Source: Bacteroidota bacterium
Lineage (GTDB): Bacteria; Bacteroidota; Bacteroidia; Bacteroidales; B39-G9
NCBI GenBank assembly: GCA_003648455.1
Contig: QMPG01000062.1
Coordinates: 1 to 12,381, forward strand
DNA: 12,381 bases
Direction of reading: 5' to 3'
The translations under genes were made by a program, and so were the position numbers. Each line of letters starts with the position of its first letter. Within the stretch, counting starts at the first letter, position 1. Positions 1-8,032 of this stretch are shown here, in pieces. The notes under the pieces were generated by a model. That model had not been told where the DNA came from and did no database searches. It saw only the letters and a program-made list of their open reading frames with translations.

Positions 1-1310
1 ACGGTAAGTGCTATATCAACTTGAGGAGCATTTTCACTAGTGTGAGTAATATTTCCTGAATATTCTTTAACTTCAGTAGGAACAAATCTAACATAGATAG
101 TTGTACTTGCAACGCTACCGTCTGTTTGTGTTAGAGTAAGTGAATTGCCAAAATCAGTTCCACTTGTTGTAGAGATTTCAAAACCTGCAGGAGCAGTAAT
201 TGAAATATCTTCTGTTAAATAAGTTCCCTCAACGGTATAAATTTTTTCACCGGAAGTTGTCTCTGTAATTACATCTCCAAAATCTAAACTTGTAAGAGAA
301 GCGTTTATTTCAGGAGGATTAATGCTATTACCGGTAAGAGCAATATCAACTTGAGTTGCACCGGAACTAATGTGAGTAATATTTCCTGAATATTCTTTAA
401 CTTCAGTAGGAACAAATCGCACATAGATAGTAGTATTTTCAACACTACCTGCTGTTTGAGTTAGTGTAACTGAACTACCAAAACCGGAACCGCTGGTTTC
501 TGATATTTCAAAACCTGTAGGAGCTGTTAATACAATATCTTCGCTTAAATCAGAACCTTTTATATTATAAGTTTGTTCTGATGAAGTAGTTTCAATATAT
601 TGAACTCCAAAATCTAAACTTGTTTTTGTGGCTGTGATAATAGGAGTTCCCGGAGCAACACCATTACCGGATAAAGCAACATCAACTTGAGTTGCATCTG
701 CTGTTGTGTGAGTAATATCTCCTGAGAAAGCCTGAACAGCATCAGGTAAAAATCTCACATAAATAGTTGTAGTTTCAACACTGCCGTCGGTTTGAGTTAG
801 TGTTATTGAGCTACCAAAACCAGAACCGCTGGTTTCTGAAATTTCAAAGTTTGCAGGAGCATTTAATACAATGTCTTCATTTAAATAATTTCCTTCAACA
901 GTATAAGTTTGTTCTACTGATGTTGAGCCAGATACAACATCACCAAAATTAATATTATTAAGTGAACTTGTTATCTCTGGAGGATTAACACTATTTCCTG
1001 TAACAGTAACATCTGTTTGAATTGAACCGTCACCGGTGTGAGTAATAATTCCTGAATAAGCTTTTACTTCAGTTGGTACAAATCTTACATAGATAGTTGT
1101 GTTTGCAACACTACCTGCTGTTTGAGCCAAAGTAATTGAACTACTAAAACCAGAACCGCTGGTCTCTGAAATTTCAAAACCATCAGGTGCAGTAATTAAT
1201 ATATCATCAACTAATTCAGTACCTTCAACAGTATATGATTTTTCAGAAGATGTTGTTTCTGTTATTACATCGCCAAAGTCAGGCAAATCAGAAAGAGAAG
1301 TTGTTATAAT
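1..1310 (-). repeat. Tandem array of four ~330-bp Ig-like domain repeats inside the protease gene
   Basis: On the minus strand the same unit recurs with its DFG-type motif complement at about 1273, 943, 607 and 277, giving periods of 330, 336 and 330 bp (110-112 codons). Each unit reads roughly: DFG, an acidic/Thr-Ser stretch, TYTVEG, a DI-hTAP-FEIS core, TSGSGFG-SxTLTQT, SV-TTIYVRFxP, then YSGxITH and VDxALTGN. A fifth, more diverged copy lies apart at about 2215-2510. The leftmost copy is cut by the window edge, so the full array may be longer. Frame and length are kept across units, which suggests growth by in-frame duplication. Confidence 0.85.
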
Positions 1311-4139
1311 TCCACATCCAACAAAAATATTAGCAATGTTTGAAGAGTCAGATTCTCCGGTTGGAGAACTGTAAACTGCTGTTACATGATAATTATGTTC
1401 TCCACATACGTTTTCGTCAGTATAAGTTTTTTGTGATGTGCTTGTAATTGTGTTAATTAAAGCTTCATCTTTGTATACTTTATATCCTGAAACTATATTT
1501 GTAGATTTTGTATTCTTATCAACTTTGTTTATTATTTGTGCATATCTTTTTAAAGATGTAGAATGGTTGACTGTGTTTGATTTTGCAATTTTTGAGCCTT
1601 TCTCAATTGTTACATCATCAATCATTAGTTGGAAACCATTATTGTATTCAAAAACAAAAGCAAATTGAACATCGTGACCTTCATAAGAGCTTAAATCAAT
1701 ACTGATTTGAGATTCGTATTCATTGTTTGGTGTGCCGTCACCATATTGTAAAAGGTTTGTCCATGAGCCGGCATCATTAATTAAAACATTAAATTTTGTA
1801 ACCCATACAGTGTCGTTACCATTGTTATAACTTTTGTACCAAAGCCAAAATTTTAAATATTCGTTTGATTGAACAGTTATTGTTGGAGTAATTAACCAGT
1901 TAAAATCAGGTGCATTATACCCAAGTCCCGCAGAATAAACTCCTGAATGTATATACTCCGGATTTGAATCACCAAAAGAGCCTTCATCAATTGCCCCCCA
2001 TGTTGTGTCAGTTTCGATTGCGTCTCGAAGATTATTGCCGTTTAACCCACCATCAGATGCTGTATTTTTTTTAACTGACCAACCTGCAGGAGGCCAAGAA
2101 CCTTCAAAACCTTCGTCGAAAGGAGCATTCCATGCCAAATCAACATTTCCTGAATTTTCGGTAGCTGTTAAATTTCTTGGAGGTAAAACAGTTTCATCTG
2201 ATCCTGTTCCTGAAACAGCAAGATTTTTTGTTGTAGCACCAGAACTAACATGAGTAATGTTTGCAGAATATGATTCTGTAGCAGTAGGTGTAAATTTTAC
2301 ATATATAGTTGTGTCTGCAACACTACCATCTGTTTGAGTTAGAGTTATTGAGTTGCTATAATTAGAGCCACTTGTAGTTGATATTTCAAAGTTTGTAGGT
2401 GCTGTAATAACTATATCATCTGTCAAATTAGAACCTGAAACAGTATAGCTTTTTTCTGAAGAGAAATCAACTAAAACAGAACCGAAATCTAATGAGCTTG
2501 GAGAAATACTAATATATGGAGAAGTTCCTGATGAGATATTAATAGTGTAATCTTCTACTTCACCATCAAAATCTGTTTGACAGGCTGTTGCAGCAGAACT
2601 GTATTTTGTTGATACTCTCATTCTTGTGCTTCCTTCGGGAGCATCGGGTACAGTTATTGATAACGGAGAGTTTGATGTTGCCCCATCAGCAACATTGGTA
2701 GCTGTACCTAAATCATACTCTTCTCCAGCATCACTAAAGTCTTTGTCTTGATTCCAGTCTATCCAAACTTTTGTAGCTAAAGTATAGTCTCCATCAGTAT
2801 TAACATTAACAGTTAAATCGTAAGCTTGTCCAATATTAACATCGGTAGATTGTGCTGTGTAATCGTTGTAACCGTCAGTTTTGCCGGTAGCGTTATTTAT
2901 AGTATTGAAATTAACAAGAGTTGTGCTTGTTCCATAAGACATATTTCCATTTGACGGACAGTAAAATGATGCGTTTTCGAGAGCTGTAAGAAATTCATCC
3001 CAATTAGTTTTGCTAAATGTTAAATAGTTTGTGGTGTCTGAATATTTTGTGTGTTCTGCATTAGTAGAATAGTCAAGTGGCATCCATATTTTAAAGCCTG
3101 TTGCATTAGGGTGGCTTTTTTGTCCTTCTGCAATAATTGTTGTATTATATGCAGTTAGTAAATTGTTTGCAGCAGTTATTAAGCTTGAAGGAAGAGTGGC
3201 ATCATCATGAATTAATTGAGCAAAATGACCAAGGTCGTGGTGCTCTTTATTGTATTCAGAAACCCACGCACTATTAATTGCTTGAGAAATTGCATCAGCA
3301 TGCTCATCTAATGCATTAATTAACTCTGTAGAAAAAGTGTTCAGAGCAGGAATCAAATTAGTTTCAAGAGAAGAAATATCAGACGCAGCCTGAGTGATAT
3401 CAGAAGTGTAAAAATCAACATAAGCATCAACAATATTAGTAGCTAAAGTAGCAGCAGAAATTGTTGGGTCTGCGTTTAATCCTGAGAAACCTGCTACATA
3501 ATCCCAACCATCGCCGGGCTCTGTTTTTTCTGAAGCAATAACATAATTTGTATAATCTTTTATTTGGTAAGCAGTTTCGATTTGACCAAGTAGGCAAACA
3601 TCAAAACCTACAATATCGAGTTTTTGACCGGCAGCTGTTTTAAAAGCAGCGAGAGCTTTGTCTATCTCCCAAAGTTTCATGTCACCTATACATCCCTTGC
3701 TAATACTTGGATTTGTTTCGTTTTTGAAAATACCTGAACCATGATCCCAAACGTTAAGTCCGTAATGATCGGCAGGATAATTGTCTTCTACCCAAAGCAT
3801 AAAATCTTTTAAGGTTGTCCAATCGTTCATGTCAGGGTCTGTACCAAATCCTGTGTATACAATGCTTGAAATGATAGTGCTATTATATCCGCTTGCATCT
3901 TTTTCAACTAAATAAACTCCGTCTTTAGAATCATCGTTAGAATCGTAAAGAATCAAATAATTCACATCATCGGTTGACCCGTTTGCCTCTAATTCGTTAA
4001 AATCGTCCGCACCGTCAAGTCCTGTTCCGTCTTCATACAAGTAGACCATCCATGTCCATTTGGCATTTTGTGCTTTAGTTTGTATTGACAAAAACATTGC
4101 AATACTCAAAAAAAGTGTTAATAGTAGTTGTTTTTTCAT
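1..4139 (-). CDS. Secreted multidomain clostripain-family (C11) cysteine protease with GEVED, FnIII/anchor-J and Ig-like repeats; C-terminus cut off by window edge
   Basis: The frame is open from an ATG at 4139-4137 to the left edge (1379 codons plus two bases). Residues 1-24 (MKKQLLLTLFLSIAMF, ending TKAQ) are a signal peptide. Residues ~25-388 are a C11 peptidase: His133 in NVWDHGSG and Cys182 in DIVGFDVCLLGQIETAY are the expected clan CD catalytic dyad, so it probably cleaves after Arg or Lys. Residues ~389-535 form a GEVED domain (WIDWNQDKDF, GEVEDYTINI). After it come one Ig-like repeat (~541-642) and an FnIII domain starting at PPRNLTA and ending near residue 943. A choice-of-anchor-J module (EGFEGSWPPAGW to DDVTIEKG, ~675-843) sits inside that FnIII domain. 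Four tandem Ig-like repeats follow. The protein is exported and probably surface-anchored; a T9SS C-terminal signal is expected beyond the window but not seen. No Shine-Dalgarno sequence precedes the start. Domain calls are confident; the substrate is unknown. Confidence 0.92.
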   Translation of the reverse strand, partial: MKKQLLLTLFLSIAMFLSIQTKAQNAKWTWMVYLYEDGTGLDGADDFNELEANGSTDDVNYLILYDSNDDSKDGVYLVEKDASGYNSTIISSIVYTGFGTDPDMNDWTTLKDFMLWVEDNYPADHYGLNVWDHGSGIFKNETNPSISKGCIGDMKLWEIDKALAAFKTAAGQKLDIVGFDVCLLGQIETAYQIKDYTNYVIASEKTEPGDGWDYVAGFSGLNADPTISAATLATNIVDAYVDFYTSDITQAASDISSLETNLIPALNTFSTELINALDEHADAISQAINSAWVSEYNKEHHDLGHFAQLIHDDATLPSSLITAANNLLTAYNTTIIAEGQKSHPNATGFKIWMPLDYSTNAEHTKYSDTTNYLTFSKTNWDEFLTALENASFYCPSNGNMSYGTSTTLVNFNTINNATGKTDGYNDYTAQSTDVNIGQAYDLTVNVNTDGDYTLATKVWIDWNQDKDFSDAGEEYDLGTATNVADGATSNSPLSITVPDAPEGSTRMRVSTKYSSAATACQTDFDGEVEDYTINISSGTSPYISISPSSLDFGSVLVDFSSEKSYTVSGSNLTDDIVITAPTNFEISTTSGSNYSNSITLTQTDGSVADTTIYVKFTPTATESYSANITHVSSGATTKNLAVSGTGSDETVLPPRNLTATENSGNVDLAWNAPFDEGFEGSWPPAGWSVKKNTASDGGLNGNNLRDAIETDTTWGAIDEGSFGDSNPEYIHSGVYSAGLGYNAPDFNWLITPTITVQSNEYLKFWLWYKSYNNGNDTVWVTKFNVLINDAGSWTNLLQYGDGTPNNEYESQISIDLSSYEGHDVQFAFVFEYNNGFQLMIDDVTIEKGSKIAKSNTVNHSTSLKRYAQIINKVDKNTKSTNIVSGYKVYKDEALINTITSTSQKTYTDENVCGEHNYHVTAVYSSPTGESDSSNIANIFVGCGIITTSLSDLPDFGDVITETTSSEKSYTVEGTELVDDILITAPDGFEISETSGSGFSSSITLAQTAGSVANTTIYVRFVPTEVKAYSGIITHTGDGSIQTDVTVTGNSVNPPEITSSLNNINFGDVVSGSTSVEQTYTVEGNYLNEDIVLNAPANFEISETSGSGFGSSITLTQTDGSVETTTIYVRFLPDAVQAFSGDITHTTADATQVDVALSGNGVAPGTPIITATKTSLDFGVQYIETTSSEQTYNIKGSDLSEDIVLTAPTGFEISETSGSGFGSSVTLTQTAGSVENTTIYVRFVPTEVKEYSGNITHISSGATQVDIALTGNSINPPEINASLTSLDFGDVITETTSGEKIYTVEGTYLTEDISITAPAGFEISTTSGTDFGNSLTLTQTDGSVASTTIYVRFVPTEVKEYSGNITHTSENAPQVDIALT

Positions 4140-4477
4140 GTGGTAATAGTTTAAGATTTGTTTATTGTTTATTTAAGATAAATATTTATAGGGTGAAAAA
4201 ATGTAATTATTAACCCTCTGAAAATTATTATTTATTTGATATGTTTAATGTGTATTTTTGTAAAAAAAAATAAGGATAAACAGACATAAAATAAATAAAA
4301 AATTTTTTCTTTCGCAAATTTTTAAATAAATAATAAACTATTAGCTAAGGAAATTGGAGTATTCTAACATAGGTTTTTATAAAGATATTTGTTGAGAATT
4401 TTATTATTTGTTCGAGTATTTAGTTCTTATAGATTTATTTTTTATTTTTGATAATTAATTTATAATTTTTTTGTACC
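4140..4477. other. Divergent intergenic region between protease and amylase genes
   Basis: This is 338 bp of very AT-rich DNA between two divergent starts, with no credible reading frame, RNA gene or strong hairpin. The amylase side has an exact TAnnTTTG box at 4443-4450. On the protease side I found no exact -7 box, only approximate ones. The DNA must contain promoters for both directions. Confidence 0.6.
4443..4450 (+). promoter_or_regulatory. Candidate Bacteroidota -7 promoter box (TATTTTTG) for the amylase gene
   Basis: TATTTTTG matches the Bacteroidota sigma-70 consensus TAnnTTTG exactly and would give a leader of about 20 nt before the ATG at 4478. The -33 TTTG is only weakly matched (TTTAG at 4419-4423). 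In DNA this rich in T such a match can occur by chance. Confidence 0.35.
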
Positions 4478-6049
4478 ATGCAAAAAAAAATATTTTTTTT
4501 AATTTTTTTGACAATTTTATTTTTAAATATCTACAGTCAAAACAATGAAATAATTAAAAAGCAAGACACAAATTCTTTAATAAAAGGAATTTTTTATCCT
4601 AATTGTGTTTTTTATGAAATTTTTGTGCAATCATTTTACGACACAAATAATGATGGAATAGGAGATATTAAAGGTGTTGTTAAAAAACTTGATTATTTAA
4701 GCAATTTGGGAATTCAGGCAATTTGGTTAATGCCTATAAACCCTTCCCCTTCTTATCATAAATACGATATTACTGATTATTGTAATATTCATCCTGATTA
4801 TGGAACAATTAATGATTTTAAAACTTTAGTTAAAGAAGCACATAAACGAGATATAAAAATCATTATTGATTTGGTTGTGAATCATACATCGTCAAATCAT
4901 CCATGGTTTGTTGAGGCATCGAAAGGGAAAGGTAATAAATATCACGATTATTATGTTTGGAGTACCGACAAGGCAATTTTTAGCAAAGAACCATATCACT
5001 GGCATTTTTTGAAAGATTCATTAGGAAATGAAATAAGAGACGAAAAATACTATGGTTTTTTTTGGCATGGTATGCCTGATTTGAATTACGACAATGAAGA
5101 GCTTAGAAAAGAAATAATTAACATTGGGAAGTTCTGGCTTAAAGATATTAATATTGATGGTTTCCGTTTAGATGCTGTTCGTTTCTTTTATCCTGAAGAG
5201 GAGATAAAAAAAAATTACAGATGGTGGCAGCAATTCAGAAGAGAAATGGACAATGTGAAAACGAATTTTTTTATGGTTGGAGAAATTTGGGGAGAAGATA
5301 CTGTTGTGGCACCATTTCTTACCAAAGGAATTAATGCCGGCTTTAATTTTGATTTGAGTTATGCTATTATTAATGCAGCAAACAAGCAGGTTGATAACGG
5401 GCTGATAGAGAAAGTGATAAAAATTAGAAGTTTATATAAAAGTTACGAGCCGGATTTTATTGATGCCATTTTTTTAACTAATCACGATCAAGATAGAGTA
5501 ATGAGTGAATTACAGAACAATATTGACAAAGCAAAAGTTGCTGCTTCGTTGTTGTTGACTTTACCTGGTTCTCCTTTTATTTATTATGGAGAAGAAATAG
5601 GTATGAGAGGTAAAAAACCTGATGAACTTATCAGAGAACCAATGATTTGGGATTATGACAATAAAGAAAAAGGACAGACCTATTGGGAAGAAGCTCTGTA
5701 TTCAACTTCAAGAACAATAGTTCCAGTATCTGCACAATTGAATGACAGTAATTCAATTTTTAATCATTACAAAAAGCTTATTGGTTTTCGAAAAAAATCT
5801 AAAGCTTTGACTTTGGGCGATATCAAATCAACCGATTTGAAAAACATTAATGTGATTTCTTTTTATCGTGAGTTTGAAAACGAATCTTTATTAGTTATAT
5901 GTAACTTGTCGAAAAAAGAACAAATTATTTATTTGTCAGAATTAGCATCAAAATATAATAAGCTTGTATTCTCAACAAAAGGGGGTGTGGAAATTATTGA
6001 TAATAAAATAGTAGTCCCAGCTTATGCAAATTTGATATTTAAGAAGTGA
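4478..6049 (+). CDS. Secreted GH13 alpha-amylase-family glycosidase
   Basis: This 523-residue protein hydrolyses alpha-glucan (maltodextrin or starch) linkages. Residues 1-20 are a signal peptide (FFLIFLTILFLNIYS) without a lipobox cysteine, so a soluble periplasmic or exported enzyme is likely. The four GH13 motifs are intact: DLVVNH at 131-136; GFRLDAVR with nucleophile Asp232; GEIWGE with acid/base Glu269; FLTNHDQDR with transition-state stabiliser Asp337. DTNNDGIGD at 55-63 is the usual N-terminal calcium-binding loop. YYGEEIGMRG (369-378) closes the barrel and a beta-sandwich domain C follows from ~425. From memory, the order and wording resemble subfamily GH13_36 enzymes such as Halothermothrix orenii AmyA; that assignment is inference. 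There is no T9SS tail and no SusC/SusD partner next to it, so it is not in a typical polysaccharide-utilisation locus here. Only 10 bp separate its stop from an opposing tRNA gene. Confidence 0.93.
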   Translation: MQKKIFFLIFLTILFLNIYSQNNEIIKKQDTNSLIKGIFYPNCVFYEIFVQSFYDTNNDGIGDIKGVVKKLDYLSNLGIQAIWLMPINPSPSYHKYDITDYCNIHPDYGTINDFKTLVKEAHKRDIKIIIDLVVNHTSSNHPWFVEASKGKGNKYHDYYVWSTDKAIFSKEPYHWHFLKDSLGNEIRDEKYYGFFWHGMPDLNYDNEELRKEIINIGKFWLKDINIDGFRLDAVRFFYPEEEIKKNYRWWQQFRREMDNVKTNFFMVGEIWGEDTVVAPFLTKGINAGFNFDLSYAIINAANKQVDNGLIEKVIKIRSLYKSYEPDFIDAIFLTNHDQDRVMSELQNNIDKAKVAASLLLTLPGSPFIYYGEEIGMRGKKPDELIREPMIWDYDNKEKGQTYWEEALYSTSRTIVPVSAQLNDSNSIFNHYKKLIGFRKKSKALTLGDIKSTDLKNINVISFYREFENESLLVICNLSKKEQIIYLSELASKYNKLVFSTKGGVEIIDNKIVVPAYANLIFKK

Positions 6050-6059
6050 TTATTTTATG

Positions 6060-6144
6060 CGGAGAGAGAGGGATTCGAACCCTCGGAGGTGTGACCCTCA
6101 ACGGTTTTCGGGACCGCCCCGTTCGACCACTCCGGCATCTCTCC
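6060..6144 (-). tRNA. tRNA-Ser, anticodon CGA (reads UCG)
   Basis: The minus strand folds into a full class II tRNA of 85 nt including discriminator G73. It has acceptor GGAGAGA/TCTCTCC, D-stem CCG/CGG, anticodon stem GCGGT/ACCGT, a long variable arm with a GAGG/CCTC stem, and T-stem GAGGG/CCCTC around TTCGAAT. The anticodon loop is CCCGAAA, giving CGA at 34-36, so position 33 is C rather than the near-universal U. The 3' CCA is not encoded. Long variable arm and G73 agree with serine identity. A TAnnTTTG box lies just upstream. Confidence 0.95.
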
Positions 6145-6153
6145 AATTGCGTG

Positions 6154-6161
6154 CAAAAGTA
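6154..6161 (-). promoter_or_regulatory. -7 promoter box TACTTTTG for tRNA-Ser(CGA)
   Basis: The minus strand reads TTATTTACTTTTGCAC, containing an exact TAnnTTTG box ending 10 nt before the tRNA 5' end. The same context (TTATTTAnTTTTGCAC) precedes the other serine tRNA at the same distance, which supports a functional element. A T-run about 18 nt further upstream could serve as the -33 element. Confidence 0.65.
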
Positions 6162-6272
6162 AATAATAGCTTTTATATTAAAAATTAAAAGCGACACTAA
6201 TTTTTTTTATTTTTATTTTTTAGATGAAATATAATCAATAGGATTTTTTCTATACGGCTTTTCTTGGTAATT

Positions 6273-6288
6273 ATTGAATCGATTCAAT
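6273..6288. repeat. 16-bp perfect palindrome
   Basis: ATTGAATCGATTCAAT equals its own reverse complement. It lies between the two tRNA genes, about 40 bp downstream of the 3' end of the GGA tRNA and about 110 bp upstream of the CGA tRNA promoter. Perfect dyads of this length without a loop are typical of dimeric protein binding sites, but no cognate protein can be named. Confidence 0.7.
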
Positions 6289-6327
6289 TAGAAAATAAAA
6301 ATAGGATAGGCAGATAAAATCTTAGTG

Positions 6328-6417
6328 CGGAGAGAGAGGGATTCGAACCCCCGGTCCCAATCTACTCAGAACAACGGTTTTCCGAACCGTCCCGTTCGAC
6401 CACTCCGGCATCTCTCC
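6328..6417 (-). tRNA. tRNA-Ser, anticodon GGA (reads UCU/UCC)
   Basis: A 90-nt class II tRNA including discriminator G73. It has acceptor GGAGAGA/TCTCTCC, D-stem CCG/CGG, anticodon stem ACGGT/ACCGT, a 21-nt variable region and T-stem GGGGG/CCCTC with one G-U pair. The loop is TCGGAAA, placing GGA at 34-36 and again C at 33. The 5' 27 nt and most of the 3' end match the neighbouring CGA tRNA, so the pair arose by duplication. CCA is not encoded. Confidence 0.95.
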
Positions 6418-6426
6418 TTAGTTGTG

Positions 6427-6434
6427 CAAAATTA
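6427..6434 (-). promoter_or_regulatory. -7 promoter box TAATTTTG for tRNA-Ser(GGA)
   Basis: Exact TAnnTTTG on the minus strand, in the context TTATTTAATTTTGCAC, ending 10 nt before the tRNA. TTTT lies 19 nt further upstream and fits a degenerate -33 element. The box sits inside the 54-bp gap after the stop codon of the PKD-domain gene, so the tRNA has its own promoter even if read-through also occurs. Confidence 0.65.
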
Positions 6435-6471
6435 AATAATAAGTTCAGATATTAAAAGCTATGAAGTATTA

Positions 6472-7806
6472 TTATTTTTTTTCTCTAAATAAATACAACT
6501 GCCCTTTTTTTGTAAAATTCTTATCGTTCCAGCCTCTGGCATTTATTATATAAAAGTATAAGCCGGGAGAGGCTTCTCCACCATCACCGTTAATTTTACC
6601 GTTCCAGCCTTCCCATTTATTATAATCGCTTTTGTTATAGCAGTCTTTATAGTTGTATTTGTATTGATAGACTTTTCTTCCCCAACGACTAATAATAACC
6701 ATATCGAAAGTTTTGATTGACACAATTTCGTCGGCTTTTATTTTAAAATAATCGTTTATGTTATCGCCATTTGGAGTAAAAACATTTGGCAGTTCGCCAA
6801 TATAAGAAGTGTCAACATTAATATATTTTTCTTTTGTTAAGCTGTCGATACATCGTTTTTCTATACTTTGTTCGTAATAAGCAGGACCTTCAACAACAAG
6901 TTTTACATCATACGCCCCAGGTCGCTCATACAGAATTGAATCAACAGGTATCTCAAAATCAGAAACATCAATAAGACTATCGTTTTCGTCTCTAATATTA
7001 TACTCATCGTTAAAGAAAACCCAATGATATTTTTCTGCGTTTAATGAATTGTTCTCAAATTGAACATTGTAAGGAGCTTCACCGGTTGAGTCGGGTAATA
7101 CTTTAAAATCAGGTTTGACAGCAATTGCAAGAATGTAAGTGCTGTCTTTTTTTACACAATTAAAACTGTCAGAAACAGTAACAAAAAATTGTTCGTTTTC
7201 ATATGAAGGAGTTGTGTAAACATGATCTAAATTTGTGTCAAATTCCATCTCAGGGTCAGAAGTCCATTCAACTTTTAAACCATTTTTTATAGTGATTTTT
7301 GTGCTGTCGAGCAAGTCGTAATATGAAAAAGGAAAACCTCCGCTAATACCGGAAAGTTCCAGATTATCGCAAGTTGAGAGATATTCAATTTTTACTTTTA
7401 AGTGATTAATATATAACCAGGCAACAAAACTTGTATCAATAGTTGTTCCGTTTGTAATTTGAACACGGTAGCCTCCACTTTCAAGATCGTCAACAATAGA
7501 GGAATCAACTCCAAGTTCCGTTTTAATATCAATATCGAATTTATATGTAGTTGAATTGAATTTTTTCCATGTGTAATTTAATCCTTTTATTGTGTCAAGT
7601 TTTGCTGTTAACGAACCACTTACAGGCCAACCATTTCCTTTTGGAGAATAAAAAACGAAAATGCTGTCAATACCCAATGAATCAACATTTATGTATTTTG
7701 TTGTGTCGCTGTAATCAGCTTTTGGTGATGTAATTTGTGCTTTTGTTAAATTAATTGTTATTAATTGAACTAATATAAATAGTAATATAATTTTTGATAT
7801 TCTCAT
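6472..7806 (-). CDS. PKD-domain protein with T9SS type B (gliding motility-associated) C-terminal sorting domain
   Basis: This 444-residue protein is exported to the cell surface or medium. Residues 1-24 (MRISKIILLFILVQLITINL, TKAQ) are a signal peptide. Residues ~25-230 contain weak beta-sandwich-like sequence that I do not recognise. Residues ~232-333 look like a PKD domain (APYNVQFENNS, YHWVFFND, RPGAYDVKLVV). Residues ~339-444 are the type B/CHU_C sorting domain: LPNVFTPNGDNINDYFKI, FDMVIISRWGRKVYQ, WNGKINGDGG, SPGLYFYIINARG. This domain directs Bacteroidota proteins through the type IX secretion system. No catalytic motif is visible, so an adhesive or structural role is the likeliest guess. 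The ATG at 7806-7804 directly precedes the signal peptide. The gene is divergent from the helicase gene, and the serine tRNAs follow on its own strand. Confidence 0.9.
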   Translation of the reverse strand: MRISKIILLFILVQLITINLTKAQITSPKADYSDTTKYINVDSLGIDSIFVFYSPKGNGWPVSGSLTAKLDTIKGLNYTWKKFNSTTYKFDIDIKTELGVDSSIVDDLESGGYRVQITNGTTIDTSFVAWLYINHLKVKIEYLSTCDNLELSGISGGFPFSYYDLLDSTKITIKNGLKVEWTSDPEMEFDTNLDHVYTTPSYENEQFFVTVSDSFNCVKKDSTYILAIAVKPDFKVLPDSTGEAPYNVQFENNSLNAEKYHWVFFNDEYNIRDENDSLIDVSDFEIPVDSILYERPGAYDVKLVVEGPAYYEQSIEKRCIDSLTKEKYINVDTSYIGELPNVFTPNGDNINDYFKIKADEIVSIKTFDMVIISRWGRKVYQYKYNYKDCYNKSDYNKWEGWNGKINGDGGEASPGLYFYIINARGWNDKNFTKKGQLYLFREKK

Positions 7807-8032
7807 TAATGAAACTGTTTTTACCTATCTATAACGATTTGTGTGTTAAATTATTTCAAAACACAACATATAATATTTTGAATATTTAATAGTGGTTATT
7901 TTTTTTGAAGCGAAAATAAACAAAACATCAAATTAAAAAAACAATATTTAGCTAAATTACTTTTTATAATAAACAAATTGCTTTTAGATTTTTGTTAAAT
8001 AGATGAATATGAGTAAGAAACAATTAAATCAA

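Larger units (their letters stand above)
6145..6327. other. Spacer between the two serine tRNA genes
   Basis: This 183-bp AT-rich spacer contains the promoter box of the CGA tRNA and a 16-bp perfect palindrome at 6273-6288. I see no reading frame or further RNA gene. Confidence 0.6.

Noticed and set aside
1..1310. CRISPR-like or transposon array
   Set aside because: The repeats are 330 bp, contiguous, and translate in one frame into Ig-like domains.
1438..1668. Plus-strand open frame of 76 codons
   Set aside because: It lies opposite the protease gene, whose minus-strand frame there reads a clear FnIII/anchor-J sequence; the plus frame has no family-like features.
2005..2253. Plus-strand open frame of 82 codons
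   Set aside because: It is a shadow of the protease gene around the start of the FnIII and anchor-J modules.
6060..6417. Integrated element bounded by the two similar tRNA genes as att sites
   Set aside because: The 183 bp between them holds no genes, both tRNAs are complete with different anticodons and each has its own promoter, so simple gene duplication explains them.
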